This document shows, piece by piece, positions 32,974 to 43,331 of a stretch of 64,000 bases of DNA (position 1 is the first letter of the stretch; every line of letters starts with the position of its first letter). The position numbers and the translations under genes were made by a program. The notes beneath the pieces were generated by a model. That model was not told where the DNA came from and made no database searches. It was given only the letters and a program-made list of their open reading frames with translations. The DNA comes from Mastigamoeba balamuthi (taxonomy: Eukaryota > Evosea > Mastigamoebida > Mastigamoebidae), in contig CACRSC010000273.1 in the NCBI GenBank assembly GCA_902651635.1, positions 610,079 through 674,078 on the forward strand, in the 5' to 3' direction.

Positions 32974-34155
32974 TCAGTTGTGGCTGGCAGAGTTCTGGAA
33001 GAGGAAGTTGCCCTGGCCCTCCACCCACAGCGTCTTCCCGTTGAGCGTGCAGTACCCGGTCGCCTCCAGCTTCGTGTTGGGGGGCATGGCGATGTCCAGG
33101 TCCCACCTCTCGTACGGCAGGTCCTCGGGAAGGTCGTGCATGTGGCCGTAGGGAGTCAGCGGCACGTTCATCTCCTGGGTCACCGTGGACCTCCAGGGGC
33201 CGCCGAAGCTGCTGACGAACGAGTACGACGCGAAGCAGCGCAGGCCGGACGCGGGGCGGATGGAGCTCAGCGGCAGCGCCTTCGACCTGAAGCTGAACTG
33301 CGCGGTGCCGTACCAGACCTCGGAGACGACGTTCTTGCTCTGGAGCTTGAGGGGCGTGACCTGCACGAGCTCGGCGAGGGGCTCGTGGTCGTAGTGCCTG
33401 TGGGCGCCGGTGTTCCACACGCGCCTGCCGTTCATCTCGCAGTACGACGTGACCTCGAGCACGCTGCCGTCCTCGGGGAACGTGATGTTGATGGCGTAGT
33501 TGTCGTGCGTCATGCCGTTGTCGCTCAGCCACGACCACTGGAAGGCCATCTCGGCAGCGCGGGGCGACAGCCAGGCGTCGCCGAACTTGGCCAGGAAGGC
33601 GTACCACGCGAAGCAGCGCATCCCCGGGATGGGCCTGGGGCCGTCGTAGGGCATGTAGAGCGCGTCGGCGGTGTAGCGCACCCGCGTCATCCCGCGGGCG
33701 AGCGTCCTGGACAGGGTGCCGGTGTAGCCGTCGGCCACCAGGACGTCGAAGCGGGGGCGCGTCGCGGTCTCGAAGCCGCCGTTGCCCTGGCCGTCCGGGT
33801 ACACGGTCTCGCCGTTGTGCGTGCAGTAGGTGATGAACTCGAGGACGCTGTTGCCGGTCGGCATCGTCAGGTTGGCCGTGAAGCCGTCAAAGCCGTCAAA
33901 GCAGCCGGCGCCGCTGCAGCGCTGCATCTCCTGGGTGTGGATGTTGGCCCAGGGGGCGCCGAAGTTGCCGAGGACCGAGTACTGGACAAAGCAACGCGTG
34001 CCCTCGACGCCGCAGCTGGGGTCGGCGTAGACGACGGCGTTGCGGTCCGCAGTGCGCATGACCTGAGTGCGGCCGGGGTTCTGCGTGACTATGAACGACG
34101 AGGCGCTGCCGAGGAACGCCAGGGCCACGAGGGCCACAGCTGCTGCCTTCGTCAT
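32974..34155 (-). CDS. Secreted three-repeat cysteine protein, copy 2
   Basis: Intronless, 393 residues, signal peptide MTKAAAVALVALAFLGSASS, and the same three domains as copy 1. Domain 1 has a local duplication (DGFDGF) after the GAGC motif that copies 1 and 4 lack. Its sequence is identical in translation to copy 3 on the other palindrome arm, so the duplication is recent or maintained by gene conversion. Compared with copy 1 most differences are conservative, and cysteines and tryptophans are kept. Function unknown; presumably secreted. Confidence 0.8.
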   Translation of the reverse strand: MTKAAAVALVALAFLGSASSFIVTQNPGRTQVMRTADRNAVVYADPSCGVEGTRCFVQYSVLGNFGAPWANIHTQEMQRCSGAGCFDGFDGFTANLTMPTGNSVLEFITYCTHNGETVYPDGQGNGGFETATRPRFDVLVADGYTGTLSRTLARGMTRVRYTADALYMPYDGPRPIPGMRCFAWYAFLAKFGDAWLSPRAAEMAFQWSWLSDNGMTHDNYAINITFPEDGSVLEVTSYCEMNGRRVWNTGAHRHYDHEPLAELVQVTPLKLQSKNVVSEVWYGTAQFSFRSKALPLSSIRPASGLRCFASYSFVSSFGGPWRSTVTQEMNVPLTPYGHMHDLPEDLPYERWDLDIAMPPNTKLEATGYCTLNGKTLWVEGQGNFLFQNSASHN

Positions 34156-34261
34156 AATTTCTATGCTGTGGTGGTGGTGGTAGCTGGCCTGTGTTGTGCG
34201 GTCAATAGAATATGAGGTTTGAAATTCGGCCTGCGTCCGAGGGTCATTCGCCGCCCGGCTT

Positions 34262-34269
34262 TGACGTCA
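34262..34269. promoter_or_regulatory. TGACGTCA palindrome upstream of secreted copy 2
   Basis: Same element and context (TTTGACGTCAGGATCCGTC) as upstream of copies 1, 3 and 4, about 107 bases from the start codon. Inferred bZIP site. Confidence 0.5.
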
Positions 34270-35214
34270 GGATCCGTCTCGGAAGTTTCCCGGGCACCAT
34301 CTGCTCTTTCTCACCAGTTTCCCCCGTTTGTTTGGGGCTCTCGCACGAGCGCTTGTCCTGCGACTCCGGCGACGCTGCTCCTCGGTGGCTCTCGGCGCCC
34401 GCGCGGGCACCTCCGCCGTGGCGGCGATCTCCGGTCTTGGGCGGGGATTTTTCGCCGTCATCGAGTGGCCTCCCGCGCTCCCTCGATGATGGTGTCACCC
34501 GGCCCACGAAAAAAAAACCCCCTCCGAGTTTGCTGTCGCGGTTTCTCTGAAACGGGGTTCCCGGGTGCTCAGCCGCAGGCGACGCCTCTGGCGAAAACGG
34601 TCAGCTCCACGGCCCAGCGGCCGTACTGTCGCCCTCGCGTGGCATATCCGCCAAGGTGCCGCCACGAGGTGGGGGGGAGGGAGGTCATCATTTCATCATT
34701 CAGAGTCTGTCCGCTTTGGCGACTGTTCGCTGTCGTCAGCTTGGCCGGTGTACGGTTGTGCTCAGAGCTGGCGGCTGAGGGGGCCCTTTCAGCCGCTCCG
34801 GTCCCTGAGAGGCGGGTGATGGAGAGAGGCAGTGCGAGAGCTCTCTGACTTTGTGCATCGCGCAGGCAGGTCAGAAATTGAAAAAGAGAGCGGGACACAC
34901 CCGAGAGCATCAGTATGTCCCACCGAATTTCTCATCTGCGGCTTGCGCTTGCCTGTGGCCGAGCACTGCTGCGCGGCGGTGGCTCGACGCGTGGCGACTC
35001 GCGTCGGAACGTGCTTTCACAGAAATGCTCGTGCGGTCCCGTCCATTCAATACTCACCTACTGTCAGGTGGCTGTGCACGCCCTCACCGACCGCGGCAAG
35101 CAAGCGCTCACTAAGCCCCAGGTAGAAAATGTGCTGCATCAACCCAGCACGCTTCAGCTAGCGCATATGAGCCGCCTGCAAAAGACGCTTGACCGCCCTC
35201 ATCTATTTATCGGT

Positions 35215-35561
35215 GAGGTCAATTTCTGGGCTCGACTGGCACGGAGATCTTTTCGTGAATGGCGATTGAATCGGATTGTCGTGCTCGTTGAGATGACGTT
35301 TAATTGCTGTAATGACTGTCGGAATGTCAGGTTTCGGTATCTTCAGTGCCGAGAAACCGGGTATTATCCCCGGGGTTCTGCTGCGTGAGTTATGTAGTCC
35401 AGAAGAACCGCCGTTGTTGTTTTTCACACAATAACCTGACGGCGGAGAAGAGGCAAGAGGGCAGCACTCAACGTGGAGACGAGGGAGTGTGAGGGCAGGC
35501 GCTACTTGGGGGCGAATTTACCTGCGATGATCTCGAGGTGCGTCATGTATTTGTCTGCGGA
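35215..35561. other. Palindrome spacer with unlike halves
   Basis: 347 bases between the arms. The left half (to about 35,370) is homologous to 54,700-54,850, upstream of the cytidine deaminase gene; the right half is unrelated to it. On the minus strand a frame that enters from the right arm ends in this spacer at 35,502 with a plausible tail (LSIGSADKYMTHLEIIAGKF); it could be a terminal exon of an unrecognised gene, but the homologous 54-kb copy does not keep the frame, so I do not call it. Confidence 0.5.
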
Positions 35562-36506
35562 ACCGATAGACAGGTGAGGGCGGTCAAGCGTCTTTTGCAG
35601 GCGGCTCATATGCGCTAGCTGAAGCGTGCTGGGTTGATGCAGCACATTTTCTACCTGGGGCTTAGTGAGCGCTTGCTTGCCGCGGTCGGTGAGGGCGTGC
35701 ACAGCCACCTGACAGTAGGTGAGTATTGAATGGACGGGACCGCACGAGCATTTCTGTGAAAGCACGTTCCGACGCGAGTCGCCACGCGTCGAGCCACCGC
35801 CGCGCAGCAGTGCTCGGCCACAGGCAAGCGCAAGCCGCAGATGAGAAATTCGGTGGGACATACTGATGCTCTCGGGTGTGTCCCGCTCTCTTTTTCAATT
35901 TCTGACCTGCCTGCGCGATGCACAAAGTCAGAGAGCTCTCGCACTGCCTCTCTCCATCACCCGCCTCTCAGGGACCGGAGCGGCTGAAAGGGCCCCCTCA
36001 GCCGCCAGCTCTGAGCACAACCGTACACCGGCCAAGCTGACGACAGCGAACAGTCGCCAAAGCGGACAGACTCTGAATGATGAAATGATGACCTCCCTCC
36101 CCCCCACCTCGTGGCGGCACCTTGGCGGATATGCCACGCGAGGGCGACAGTACGGCCGCTGGGCCGTGGAGCTGACCGTTTTCGCCAGAGGCGTCGCCTG
36201 CGGCTGAGCACCCGGGAACCCCGTTTCAGAGAAACCGCGACAGCAAACTCGGAGGGGGTTTTTTTTTCGTGGGCCGGGTGACACCATCATCGAGGGAGCG
36301 CGGGAGGCCACTCGATGACGGCGAAAAATCCCCGCCCAAGACCGGAGATCGCCGCCACGGCGGAGGTGCCCGCGCGGGCGCCGAGAGCCACCGAGGAGCA
36401 GCGTCGCCGGAGTCGCAGGACAAGCGCTCGTGCGAGAGCCCCAAACAAACGGGGGAAACTGGTGAGAAAGAGCAGATGGTGCCCGGGAAACTTCCGAGAC
36501 GGATCC

Positions 36507-36514
36507 TGACGTCA
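36507..36514. promoter_or_regulatory. TGACGTCA palindrome upstream of secreted copy 3
   Basis: Mirror image of the site at 34262-34269, 107 bases upstream of the copy 3 start. Confidence 0.5.
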
Positions 36515-36620
36515 AAGCCGGGCGGCGAATGACCCTCGGACGCAGGCCGAATTTCAAACCTCATATTCTATTGACCGCACAACACAGGCCAGCTACCACC
36601 ACCACCACAGCATAGAAATT

Positions 36621-37802
36621 ATGACGAAGGCAGCAGCTGTGGCCCTCGTGGCCCTGGCGTTCCTCGGCAGCGCCTCGTCGTTCATAGTCACGCAGAACCC
36701 CGGCCGCACTCAGGTCATGCGCACTGCGGACCGCAACGCCGTCGTCTACGCCGACCCCAGCTGCGGCGTCGAGGGCACGCGTTGCTTTGTCCAGTACTCG
36801 GTCCTCGGCAACTTCGGCGCCCCCTGGGCCAACATCCACACCCAGGAGATGCAGCGCTGCAGCGGCGCCGGCTGCTTTGACGGCTTTGACGGCTTCACGG
36901 CCAACCTGACGATGCCGACCGGCAACAGCGTCCTCGAGTTCATCACCTACTGCACGCACAACGGCGAGACCGTGTACCCGGACGGCCAGGGCAACGGCGG
37001 CTTCGAGACCGCGACGCGCCCCCGCTTCGACGTCCTGGTGGCCGACGGCTACACCGGCACCCTGTCCAGGACGCTCGCCCGCGGGATGACGCGGGTGCGC
37101 TACACCGCCGACGCGCTCTACATGCCCTACGACGGCCCCAGGCCCATCCCGGGGATGCGCTGCTTCGCGTGGTACGCCTTCCTGGCCAAGTTCGGCGACG
37201 CCTGGCTGTCGCCCCGCGCTGCCGAGATGGCCTTCCAGTGGTCGTGGCTGAGCGACAACGGCATGACGCACGACAACTACGCCATCAACATCACGTTCCC
37301 CGAGGACGGCAGCGTGCTCGAGGTCACGTCGTACTGCGAGATGAACGGCAGGCGCGTGTGGAACACCGGCGCCCACAGGCACTACGACCACGAGCCCCTC
37401 GCCGAGCTCGTGCAGGTCACGCCCCTCAAGCTCCAGAGCAAGAACGTCGTCTCCGAGGTCTGGTACGGCACCGCGCAGTTCAGCTTCAGGTCGAAGGCGC
37501 TGCCGCTGAGCTCCATCCGCCCCGCGTCCGGCCTGCGCTGCTTCGCGTCGTACTCGTTCGTCAGCAGCTTCGGCGGCCCCTGGAGGTCCACGGTGACCCA
37601 GGAGATGAACGTGCCGCTGACTCCCTACGGCCACATGCACGACCTTCCCGAGGACCTGCCGTACGAGAGGTGGGACCTGGACATCGCCATGCCCCCCAAC
37701 ACGAAGCTGGAGGCGACCGGGTACTGCACGCTCAACGGGAAGACGCTGTGGGTGGAGGGCCAGGGCAACTTCCTCTTCCAGAACTCTGCCAGCCACAACT
37801 GA
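36621..37802 (+). CDS. Secreted three-repeat cysteine protein, copy 3
   Basis: Intronless, 393 residues, identical in translation to copy 2 and in the opposite orientation. Same signal peptide and three RCF...YC domains. AATAAT/AATAAA-like sequence shortly after the stop (37865-37872) may serve polyadenylation. Being the inner gene of a palindrome arm, it could be an assembly echo of copy 2 if the palindrome were false; the differing outer flanks and differing spacer halves argue that it is real. Confidence 0.78.
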   Translation: MTKAAAVALVALAFLGSASSFIVTQNPGRTQVMRTADRNAVVYADPSCGVEGTRCFVQYSVLGNFGAPWANIHTQEMQRCSGAGCFDGFDGFTANLTMPTGNSVLEFITYCTHNGETVYPDGQGNGGFETATRPRFDVLVADGYTGTLSRTLARGMTRVRYTADALYMPYDGPRPIPGMRCFAWYAFLAKFGDAWLSPRAAEMAFQWSWLSDNGMTHDNYAINITFPEDGSVLEVTSYCEMNGRRVWNTGAHRHYDHEPLAELVQVTPLKLQSKNVVSEVWYGTAQFSFRSKALPLSSIRPASGLRCFASYSFVSSFGGPWRSTVTQEMNVPLTPYGHMHDLPEDLPYERWDLDIAMPPNTKLEATGYCTLNGKTLWVEGQGNFLFQNSASHN

Positions 37803-38269
37803 GATGGACACCTCTCCGCTGAGACGGATGCTACTCCCCAGATCCAATCCCCTCCAGAACCCTGAATAATAAACAACTCACAACGACAGCACCAAACAAT
37901 TGGCCTCGGGTCAGTATCTGCCAGTCCCATGCCGTCCTTGAATTTTGGAACAATCGGTGATTCCTTTCCGGACCGGTCTTGGCGCGCTGTGAAAACTGCT
38001 ACACAGGTGCAATTCCCCTCATTGCAACGCATGGCAGCCGCATCCGTCATGCTGCACCGCCACCACCACCCATTCCTTCAGCACGAGTGTTTCTGCTCAG
38101 AGGGCGTCATTGCTATTAGATGAGGACAGCGTCTTCATCTACTCCTGGATTTTTGTCTGGATAAGCAACCTGACGGGGTTCTGTCACTGAATTCACACCC
38201 GAGCAATGCAGATGGTATTACGGAGAACCAGACTTCCGACCCGGTAGTTATCGGAACTGGGCAGGAGGC
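37803..38269. other. Outer flank of right arm, shared with the 52-kb copy
   Basis: Non-coding. In reverse complement it matches 51,900-52,500 (for example around the ACGGGGTTCTGTCAC and CCGGACCGG stretches), so a larger unit than the arm was duplicated. The match stops where the transposon remnant begins near 38,280. Confidence 0.55.
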
Positions 38270-38279
38270 CCACAAGCAG

Positions 38280-38882
38280 TTAAGAAACGGATTGATATCA
38301 TAAATTTCCTTTCTGGTGCCAAAGAGCTCGAAAGGATGCCTTGTCCGTGAAAATGACCTGGTTCCAGTTCTGGTTCCGCCGAGTTTGGGCGAAAATCTTG
38401 CACACTTATCAACTCTGTCGGTTACCAATAACGTTTTTGGAAAACGTCTCGTCACCGCCCGTCAGGGCGAAAATCTTGCAATCTTTGCGGTGGCATGATG
38501 AGAGCAGAAATTTGATCATCAGCTTCTTGTAGTGATGCCCAGTGGAATTTAAACAGCACCAAACAGTGCGTGAAGAGACAGCAACCTGAGCCCTCTTCAG
38601 GTGTCTGACCAGAGCCACTGATGACTCTGTGGGATGCTGCTCTGAGAGTTTTGTGATTTTTGAATCTTCTTGCACTGAAGTTTTGCATGGAGTGCCAGAG
38701 AGAGGCGCGTCCACTGAGGGACTGTCGAAATTGGCCCACTTCTTGGTGATCTTGGCAGAGCACCTGACCTGCTTCCCAGTGGTGTTGGCTGTCATGTGAG
38801 GGCCGAACTTGTGCTTCTGAAGGAACCACAACTTCCACCATTTCTTTTTGCTCAATAAGACCATGTTTAAAAAGTGGTGCAA
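38280..38882 (-). mobile_element. Tc1/mariner transposase remnant
   Basis: A minus-strand frame (38882-38409) reads like the paired HTH of Tc1 transposases: ITKKWANF, a basic SGTPCKT linker where SGRPRKT is usual, VALVRHLKRAQVAVSSRTVW and LLSSCHRKDCKIFA (compare LLSKKHRKARLEFA). Further along the same strand but in another frame, near 38,330, NWNQVIFTDKASF matches the segment with the first catalytic aspartate, although the usual following glutamate is lysine. The rest of the catalytic domain is absent, so the copy is broken by at least one frame change and a 3' truncation. No terminal inverted repeats were found. It sits exactly where the duplicated flank stops. Confidence 0.75.
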
Positions 38883-40693
38883 TTCAAAAATGTTAAACTC
38901 AAATCAATCGGAGAATGCGTTTGTATCTCCGCCGACCTAAAATATCTGGTTATTTTATCCCAAATCGGAAAAATACCTTTTGGGAGCCAAACTTAGACCT
39001 GAGGGAGTATGAACAAACTTATGACCAGGGCTGTTCAGTACCCATCAAAACGTCCTCCCTGGTCCCTTTTTTCATTTGTGAATTGGAATTCCAACTATGT
39101 AGACAGGTTCAAAGAGAGCTATGAGAATGCTGATCCCCAGTATTAAAAAAGTCTTTATTGCTCTTTTTCACTTGCTGCAAACAGCAAGAAGAAGAATTCA
39201 CACATTATTTCAATACTCTCTACTTCAAGCCTCTTCCACTAAGAGCAAATGGTGAATACCAATTGAATGCTATTTATAGGATCTCGCATCGAATTTCAAG
39301 CCTATAGAAGTCCTGAAACATCATTAATTAGTTTTTGATCAGGACTGCATGCTGGTAGTAAGATGCAGATATCCTTATGTTCTCTCTTTACTTCAGAGAA
39401 ATCTGACTGAAATGTGGCGAGATATTGTTCTCCTGCAAAGACCAATATCGGATTCTCTTTCCAAAAGAGCATTCTGGACAAGGGAAGTAGTAGTGTATAT
39501 ATAAATGTGGCATATTCCAACTTCAGTGAGTTTTTCTGTGAAAATTTGTTAGTACCCAAATTTTTCGTTTCGTTTCGTTTTTAGAAAACCAGTCTCACAC
39601 ATTCAACTTGCCTGCAAATTTCAAAGACCTTAGCACAAACCGGGCTTTTTTGCAATGCCAGACCTTTCCTGTTCATCTATCAATACAAAATGTTACCTCT
39701 TCTATTTAAAGAGCACTATTCCAATTCCTTATCTGGTTCTCCTTAGCAAATTGCAATTGTCTTTCCCCATGCTCCATGTTGAGTAGTGATTTCAAACTTA
39801 ACTGTACATACATATTCTAGGTCTACTTCTTTTGTTCTGAGCTGAACTGTTAAATAGTGATACCGAAATACTCTGATCTTTGAGTATAACTGGTATTTGA
39901 CGTGATTCATGCAAAACAGATTCTGTAGCTTATAAAGTTACTTTTTGTTCTAACTCTGTGTGATTACTCTTCTTTCTCCATGTGGGCCTGGCCAGTCACA
40001 GGAGCCAGTATCCTACTAATGCCTTGCTATTTTTATATCTACTTCAACGTACTTTGCAGATGTAGTAACAGCTATATGCGGGCCCTTCACGTGAACTGGA
40101 ACAAACCACAATACTCTAATGAGCTGTTATGAGAGGACCATTTTTAGTTCTGAGCTATTATCTGTGAGAAATATCAAAATTTGAAAATAAAATTCATAAG
40201 GGATCAGCATTATAATTCTATATCCAATTTCAAAAATTATTTCCATTTTTCATATTTAGATTCAAAGCACTGACCAGGGAGCTCGTTTTGATGCACACTG
40301 TACATTCACTACATGGTGAGGTGAAGGAAGACAAGTGTAGTGGCATGTAGTGATGGATGGGTCTGCTACACTGCATAGCAGAGCCTATGTAGTGATGCAT
40401 AGCAGAGGCTGATACACAGTGCAGTAAAGGTATGTGTAGCAGTGTGTAGTGGAAGCAAATGCTAGGTGTAGCAGAAGCCTGTGTAGGTGAGTAGTCTAGA
40501 TTTTGCCAGCTGGCTGATTTGCACTTGATGTCATTTGTGCACTGAGACAGCAATGCAGAAGGGATTGAGCAGAGCAGGTGATGCTCCAGGAACAAGTGTG
40601 CAAGACCAGGCAAACACACAGCAGCAGTTCAAGTACAGGAGCAGTTCCTGAGTGAGTTTCTGTCCATAAGTGGAGATGTGGTCCTTCATAATG
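38883..40693. other. A/T-rich stretch, no gene recognised
   Basis: About 1.8 kb with base composition unlike the GC-rich host genes and only short open frames. Near 40,315-40,490 there is a loose run of related words (GTGTAGTGG, ATGTAGTGATG, GCATAGCAGAG), too irregular to call a tandem array. Confidence 0.5.
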
Positions 40694-41995
40694 TCAGCTG
40701 TTAGAAAGTGGGTTTTGTGTGGGGTCGGGGCCGATTTTTGCCTGATGCGGAAATCCTCGTAATGGGCGCTTTACGACCCAGTATGACGTAAGACCTGGTG
40801 TAATGTGTTTTACACCTGGGTATGATGCAAACTCGCCCTGTAAAGTGGTGTGGTGGAAAAACCAGGCCTGGGTCCCCTGGTTCCGTGTAATGTCTTTATT
40901 GAAGGTTGAAAGTGCAGTTGTGGAATGTACAGGAGGTAAAGGCGGAGGGCGAACGATGGAGAGTGAACTGGGGGCCTCATCCCCCATGAGTGCTGGGGTC
41001 AGCACCATTTTTGGGGGCTCAGGGGCGAGCAGAGGTGTGGGCTCGGATTTCGGGACTGTGCACTCGGATTCCGGAACTGCTGGCTCGGGTTTCGGAACTG
41101 CGAGAGCTGGCACTGGTTCTGGCTTGGGCGGCTGCTCACCACTGACGAGGTATGCCTGGCGATGCTGTGCTGCCTTTGACTGCCTGATGTACTTGTGTGT
41201 GATTGCAGGGTTTTTCCAGTTGCCAGCCTGCATGAGCTCCAGCTCAGTCACTCCATGATCAGCCATCCACGTGGCCCCGGTTGCACGCAGCCCGTGTCCT
41301 GTGTACAACTTGGGGTTGTCGAGCTTGAGCAGTGCAGCAGCCTTCTGTGTGATCTCAGTGACTGACGACTTGCCGAGCCTTTCAGCGCTCTGATTGCAAT
41401 GCCACACGTGGCCCTTGCCGCCAGTGCTCCCACGCAGCTCCTCGACCATCTGCTTCACGTCAATCCTGTAGACTGTGTAGGGCAAGAAGAAATGCTGGTC
41501 CTTAACATCCTTTGCTCCGTGTTTTGCAGTGGTGGAGAAGAAAATCGTAGCTGTTGTTCTCTGTGTTGCACTTAACGTCCTTCCCTTCATGTGGCCAAGC
41601 AAGAAGATGCTAAAGAGCATGATATGCTTATTGCACTTGCCAGATTCTGTCATGGGCCCAGTGCGCAGGAACTGCTCGACCTCGGCTGTCGAGAACACCA
41701 AGGCCTTCTTCTTTGTGTGCTTGTCCATCTTCTTCGTGATGAGCTTGTCGATGCCCACGAGCTCTGTGTCCTTGATCTTGAGCCAGAACTCACTCTTGAG
41801 GTACGAAAGAAGGTGGCTCTGGTGAGTCCACATTGAGGTCGCTGCGTAGGTGTCGAGATCCACATGCAAGAATAACTTCACCAGGTCGACTGAGAGCGCA
41901 CGCCTGTCGAGGAACTTCATGAACTGTGCACCAATGCGTGTGCGCACCTGGATTGTGCTGGGCTTGTCTTCTGCTGTGCTCTGCACGAAGATCAT
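40694..41995 (-). CDS. Tyrosine recombinase of Crypton-like type
   Basis: 433 residues on the minus strand. The C-terminal half is a tyrosine-recombinase catalytic domain: an arginine in the HMKGRTL/ATQRT region (about 137-146), then GHGLRATGATWMADHG with the H234 and R237 box, W260 in AGNWKNP (the position that is H or W in the family) and nucleophile Y269 in THKYIRQS. The TGATWMA..GV...L...G.W pattern is that of eukaryotic DUF3504/Crypton-type recombinases, which cut and rejoin DNA without target-site duplication. The N-terminal 110 residues fit a SAM-like core-binding domain. The tail after 290 is proline/glutamate-rich. A 5' exon is possible: a CAG acceptor at 42,004 precedes NGMIFVQ. The gene is intact in the region seen. 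The stop falls just past the left 15-bp direct repeat. Confidence 0.8.
   Translation of the reverse strand: MIFVQSTAEDKPSTIQVRTRIGAQFMKFLDRRALSVDLVKLFLHVDLDTYAATSMWTHQSHLLSYLKSEFWLKIKDTELVGIDKLITKKMDKHTKKKALVFSTAEVEQFLRTGPMTESGKCNKHIMLFSIFLLGHMKGRTLSATQRTTATIFFSTTAKHGAKDVKDQHFFLPYTVYRIDVKQMVEELRGSTGGKGHVWHCNQSAERLGKSSVTEITQKAAALLKLDNPKLYTGHGLRATGATWMADHGVTELELMQAGNWKNPAITHKYIRQSKAAQHRQAYLVSGEQPPKPEPVPALAVPKPEPAVPESECTVPKSEPTPLLAPEPPKMVLTPALMGDEAPSSLSIVRPPPLPPVHSTTALSTFNKDITRNQGTQAWFFHHTTLQGEFASYPGVKHITPGLTSYWVVKRPLRGFPHQAKIGPDPTQNPLSNS
40698..40712 (+). repeat. Direct repeat, left copy (CTGTTAGAAAGTGGG)
   Basis: Fifteen bases identical to 42435-42449; candidate recombination site of the flanked tyrosine recombinase. 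Confidence 0.6.
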
Positions 41996-42434
41996 GCCAT
42001 TCTGAGACGAGAGGAACTATCTCAATCCTGTCATGGGAGGTTGCAGAAGCCTTTGCCTCGTCCCTCCTGGCATGGCACTGTGCCATCCACTGTTCAGCAT
42101 CTCCTGCTGGGTCACCCATCTTTTTGTGTCGAATCCTGAAAGAAAAGAGACACACGCTGACGTCAGCTTGCAAAAATAGGCCAGACCCACATAAAATCGT
42201 CAATGTAGGGTTGGGGCTCTGAACATTGCGCCCCTACACAGCCTGGGGAGGGCCTCCGGGGTCCTACGCTTGCCTCCACTCCACTTCGCTGTGCTCTGCT
42301 CTGTTCTGGCTGTGCTCTGGGCCCCTCCAGCCTCTCCTCAGGCTGTTCTGGGGCGTAATGTTCAGATTACGCCCTGATCCTATGTTACTATCTATTTTAC
42401 CAAAAAGTGGGATTATTTTCAAGGGTTTATTTAA

Positions 42435-42449
42435 CTGTTAGAAAGTGGG
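42435..42449 (+). repeat. Direct repeat, right copy (CTGTTAGAAAGTGGG)
   Basis: Fifteen bases identical to 40698-40712; followed within 20 bases by a further GAAAAGTGGG. Confidence 0.6.
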
Positions 42450-42802
42450 ATTTTATCGAATGAAAAGTGGGTTTTTTCAAAGGGCAGAGAACACAGCACG
42501 TGAGCAAGGGGAAGGTGGTGGGGTGCTCATCAGCATCAGTTACACAGTGGGGCTGCAGGGCACACAAGAGGTCAACAACAGTGAGAAAGGCCTTTTGGAG
42601 GGGCCTGTACGGCATCAGCTGGCCCTTGCCCATGAAGACAGCATAGTGGTGCACAAGGGGCAAGAGTGTCCACATGGGCACACAAAGGCACGTGCACGAG
42701 AGCAGGCAGCAAGGAAAGGTGCAGTACAAGCAGTCTGAGAGCACACGGACATCAATCATCAAGGGCATGAACATTTATGCACCTGGGGCATGAAGCAGCA
42801 GC
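42450..42802. other. Island spacer with unconvincing open frames on both strands
   Basis: A 97-codon plus frame and a 115-codon minus frame overlap here. Neither shows a family signature, signal or compositional advantage, so no gene is called. Confidence 0.4.
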
Positions 42803-43183
42803 TCAACGAGAGCAATGATGGAGACACTGCCATTGCTGCAGCCCAAGACACACCAGATAAGGTGGCAGGGCTGTGCAGTGCCTGCTGTGGGGTCCTTGAG
42901 AACTGAAGAAGTACTCGTTCACTATGTCTGCCTTTGCATTCTCTACCTCCTCTGGGGCTCTGACCACAATTGTCTGTGCTATGCACGCAATGTTCAGCAC
43001 GATGTGCAGCCAGCCAATGATGCTATGAAGGACGTGCTTGCTGTGCAGCTCCTTTTCCACTGCTGGTCCCACCTGGGGTATCACCTCAGTGCACTCCTGC
43101 TTGATGTAGCTTGAGACTGTAGCTGAGGCTCTCTTCCTTCTGTTGATGGAGGCAACTACCAGGTCAATCTGGACATCAGTCAT
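42803..43183 (-). CDS. Hypothetical island protein, 126 residues
   Basis: Open frame MTDVQIDLVVASINRRKR... of 126 residues. The first 85 residues are regular and helical, with VVASINRRKRASATVSSYIK and a hydrophobic helix around IGWLHIVLNIACIAQTIVV; after VNEYFFSSQ the sequence becomes odd and may be intronic read-through. I do not recognise it. It lies on the same strand as the recombinase and the next gene, so all three could belong to one element. Confidence 0.4.
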   Translation of the reverse strand: MTDVQIDLVVASINRRKRASATVSSYIKQECTEVIPQVGPAVEKELHSKHVLHSIIGWLHIVLNIACIAQTIVVRAPEEVENAKADIVNEYFFSSQGPHSRHCTALPPYLVCLGLQQWQCLHHCSR

Positions 43184-43331
43184 TTTGTTTGCCCTCTAAC
43201 TTCCAGAGGGCAAGGACTTCCTTTGGGATAACTAGCTGTGGGTCCTGCTGGTGTTGGCCAGAGGCAGGGCTTCCAGAGGCCTCTACACTGTCTTGAGCAC
43301 TGGTCCAGGTAGTCTCCAGACCCTGGATGCT

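Larger units (their letters stand above)
32959..35214 (+). repeat. Left arm of 4.9-kb inverted repeat
   Basis: Reverse complement of 35562-37817. Symmetry axis near 35,388. The arm contains secreted copy 2, its promoter block and about 1 kb beyond. Every open frame in this arm recurs at its mirror position with identical translation; the first difference met going outward is at 32958/37818, and three mismatches occur in the last 13 bases of the inner end. Confidence 0.92.
35562..37817 (-). repeat. Right arm of 4.9-kb inverted repeat
   Basis: Mirror of 32959-35214. It carries secreted copy 3 and its promoter block. Outside the arm, similarity to the flank of secreted copy 4 (52,340-52,500) continues to about 38,000, while the left arm flank diverges earlier. 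Confidence 0.92.
40698..42449 (-). mobile_element. Crypton-like element bounded by 15-bp direct repeats
   Basis: CTGTTAGAAAGTGGG occurs at 40698-40712 and again, same orientation, at 42435-42449, enclosing the tyrosine recombinase gene and little else. Short direct repeats at both ends, without terminal inverted repeats, are what site-specific insertion by a tyrosine recombinase leaves. Two more AAAGTGGG words lie beside the right copy. The boundary could instead be internal to a larger element (see the genes up to 48.3 kb). Confidence 0.55.

Noticed and set aside
34219-34848. 209-codon open frame in the palindrome arm (and its mirror at 35928-36557)
   Set aside because: It covers the promoter block of the secreted gene. 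The homologous block at 53.7-54.4 kb breaks the frame many times, so it is not under coding constraint.
38280-38882. Active Tc1 transposon
   Set aside because: Only the N-terminal half is present, in more than one frame, and no terminal inverted repeats were found.
42445-42738. 97-codon plus-strand gene in the island
   Set aside because: It overlaps an equally long minus-strand frame; neither has a recognisable domain or splice context.
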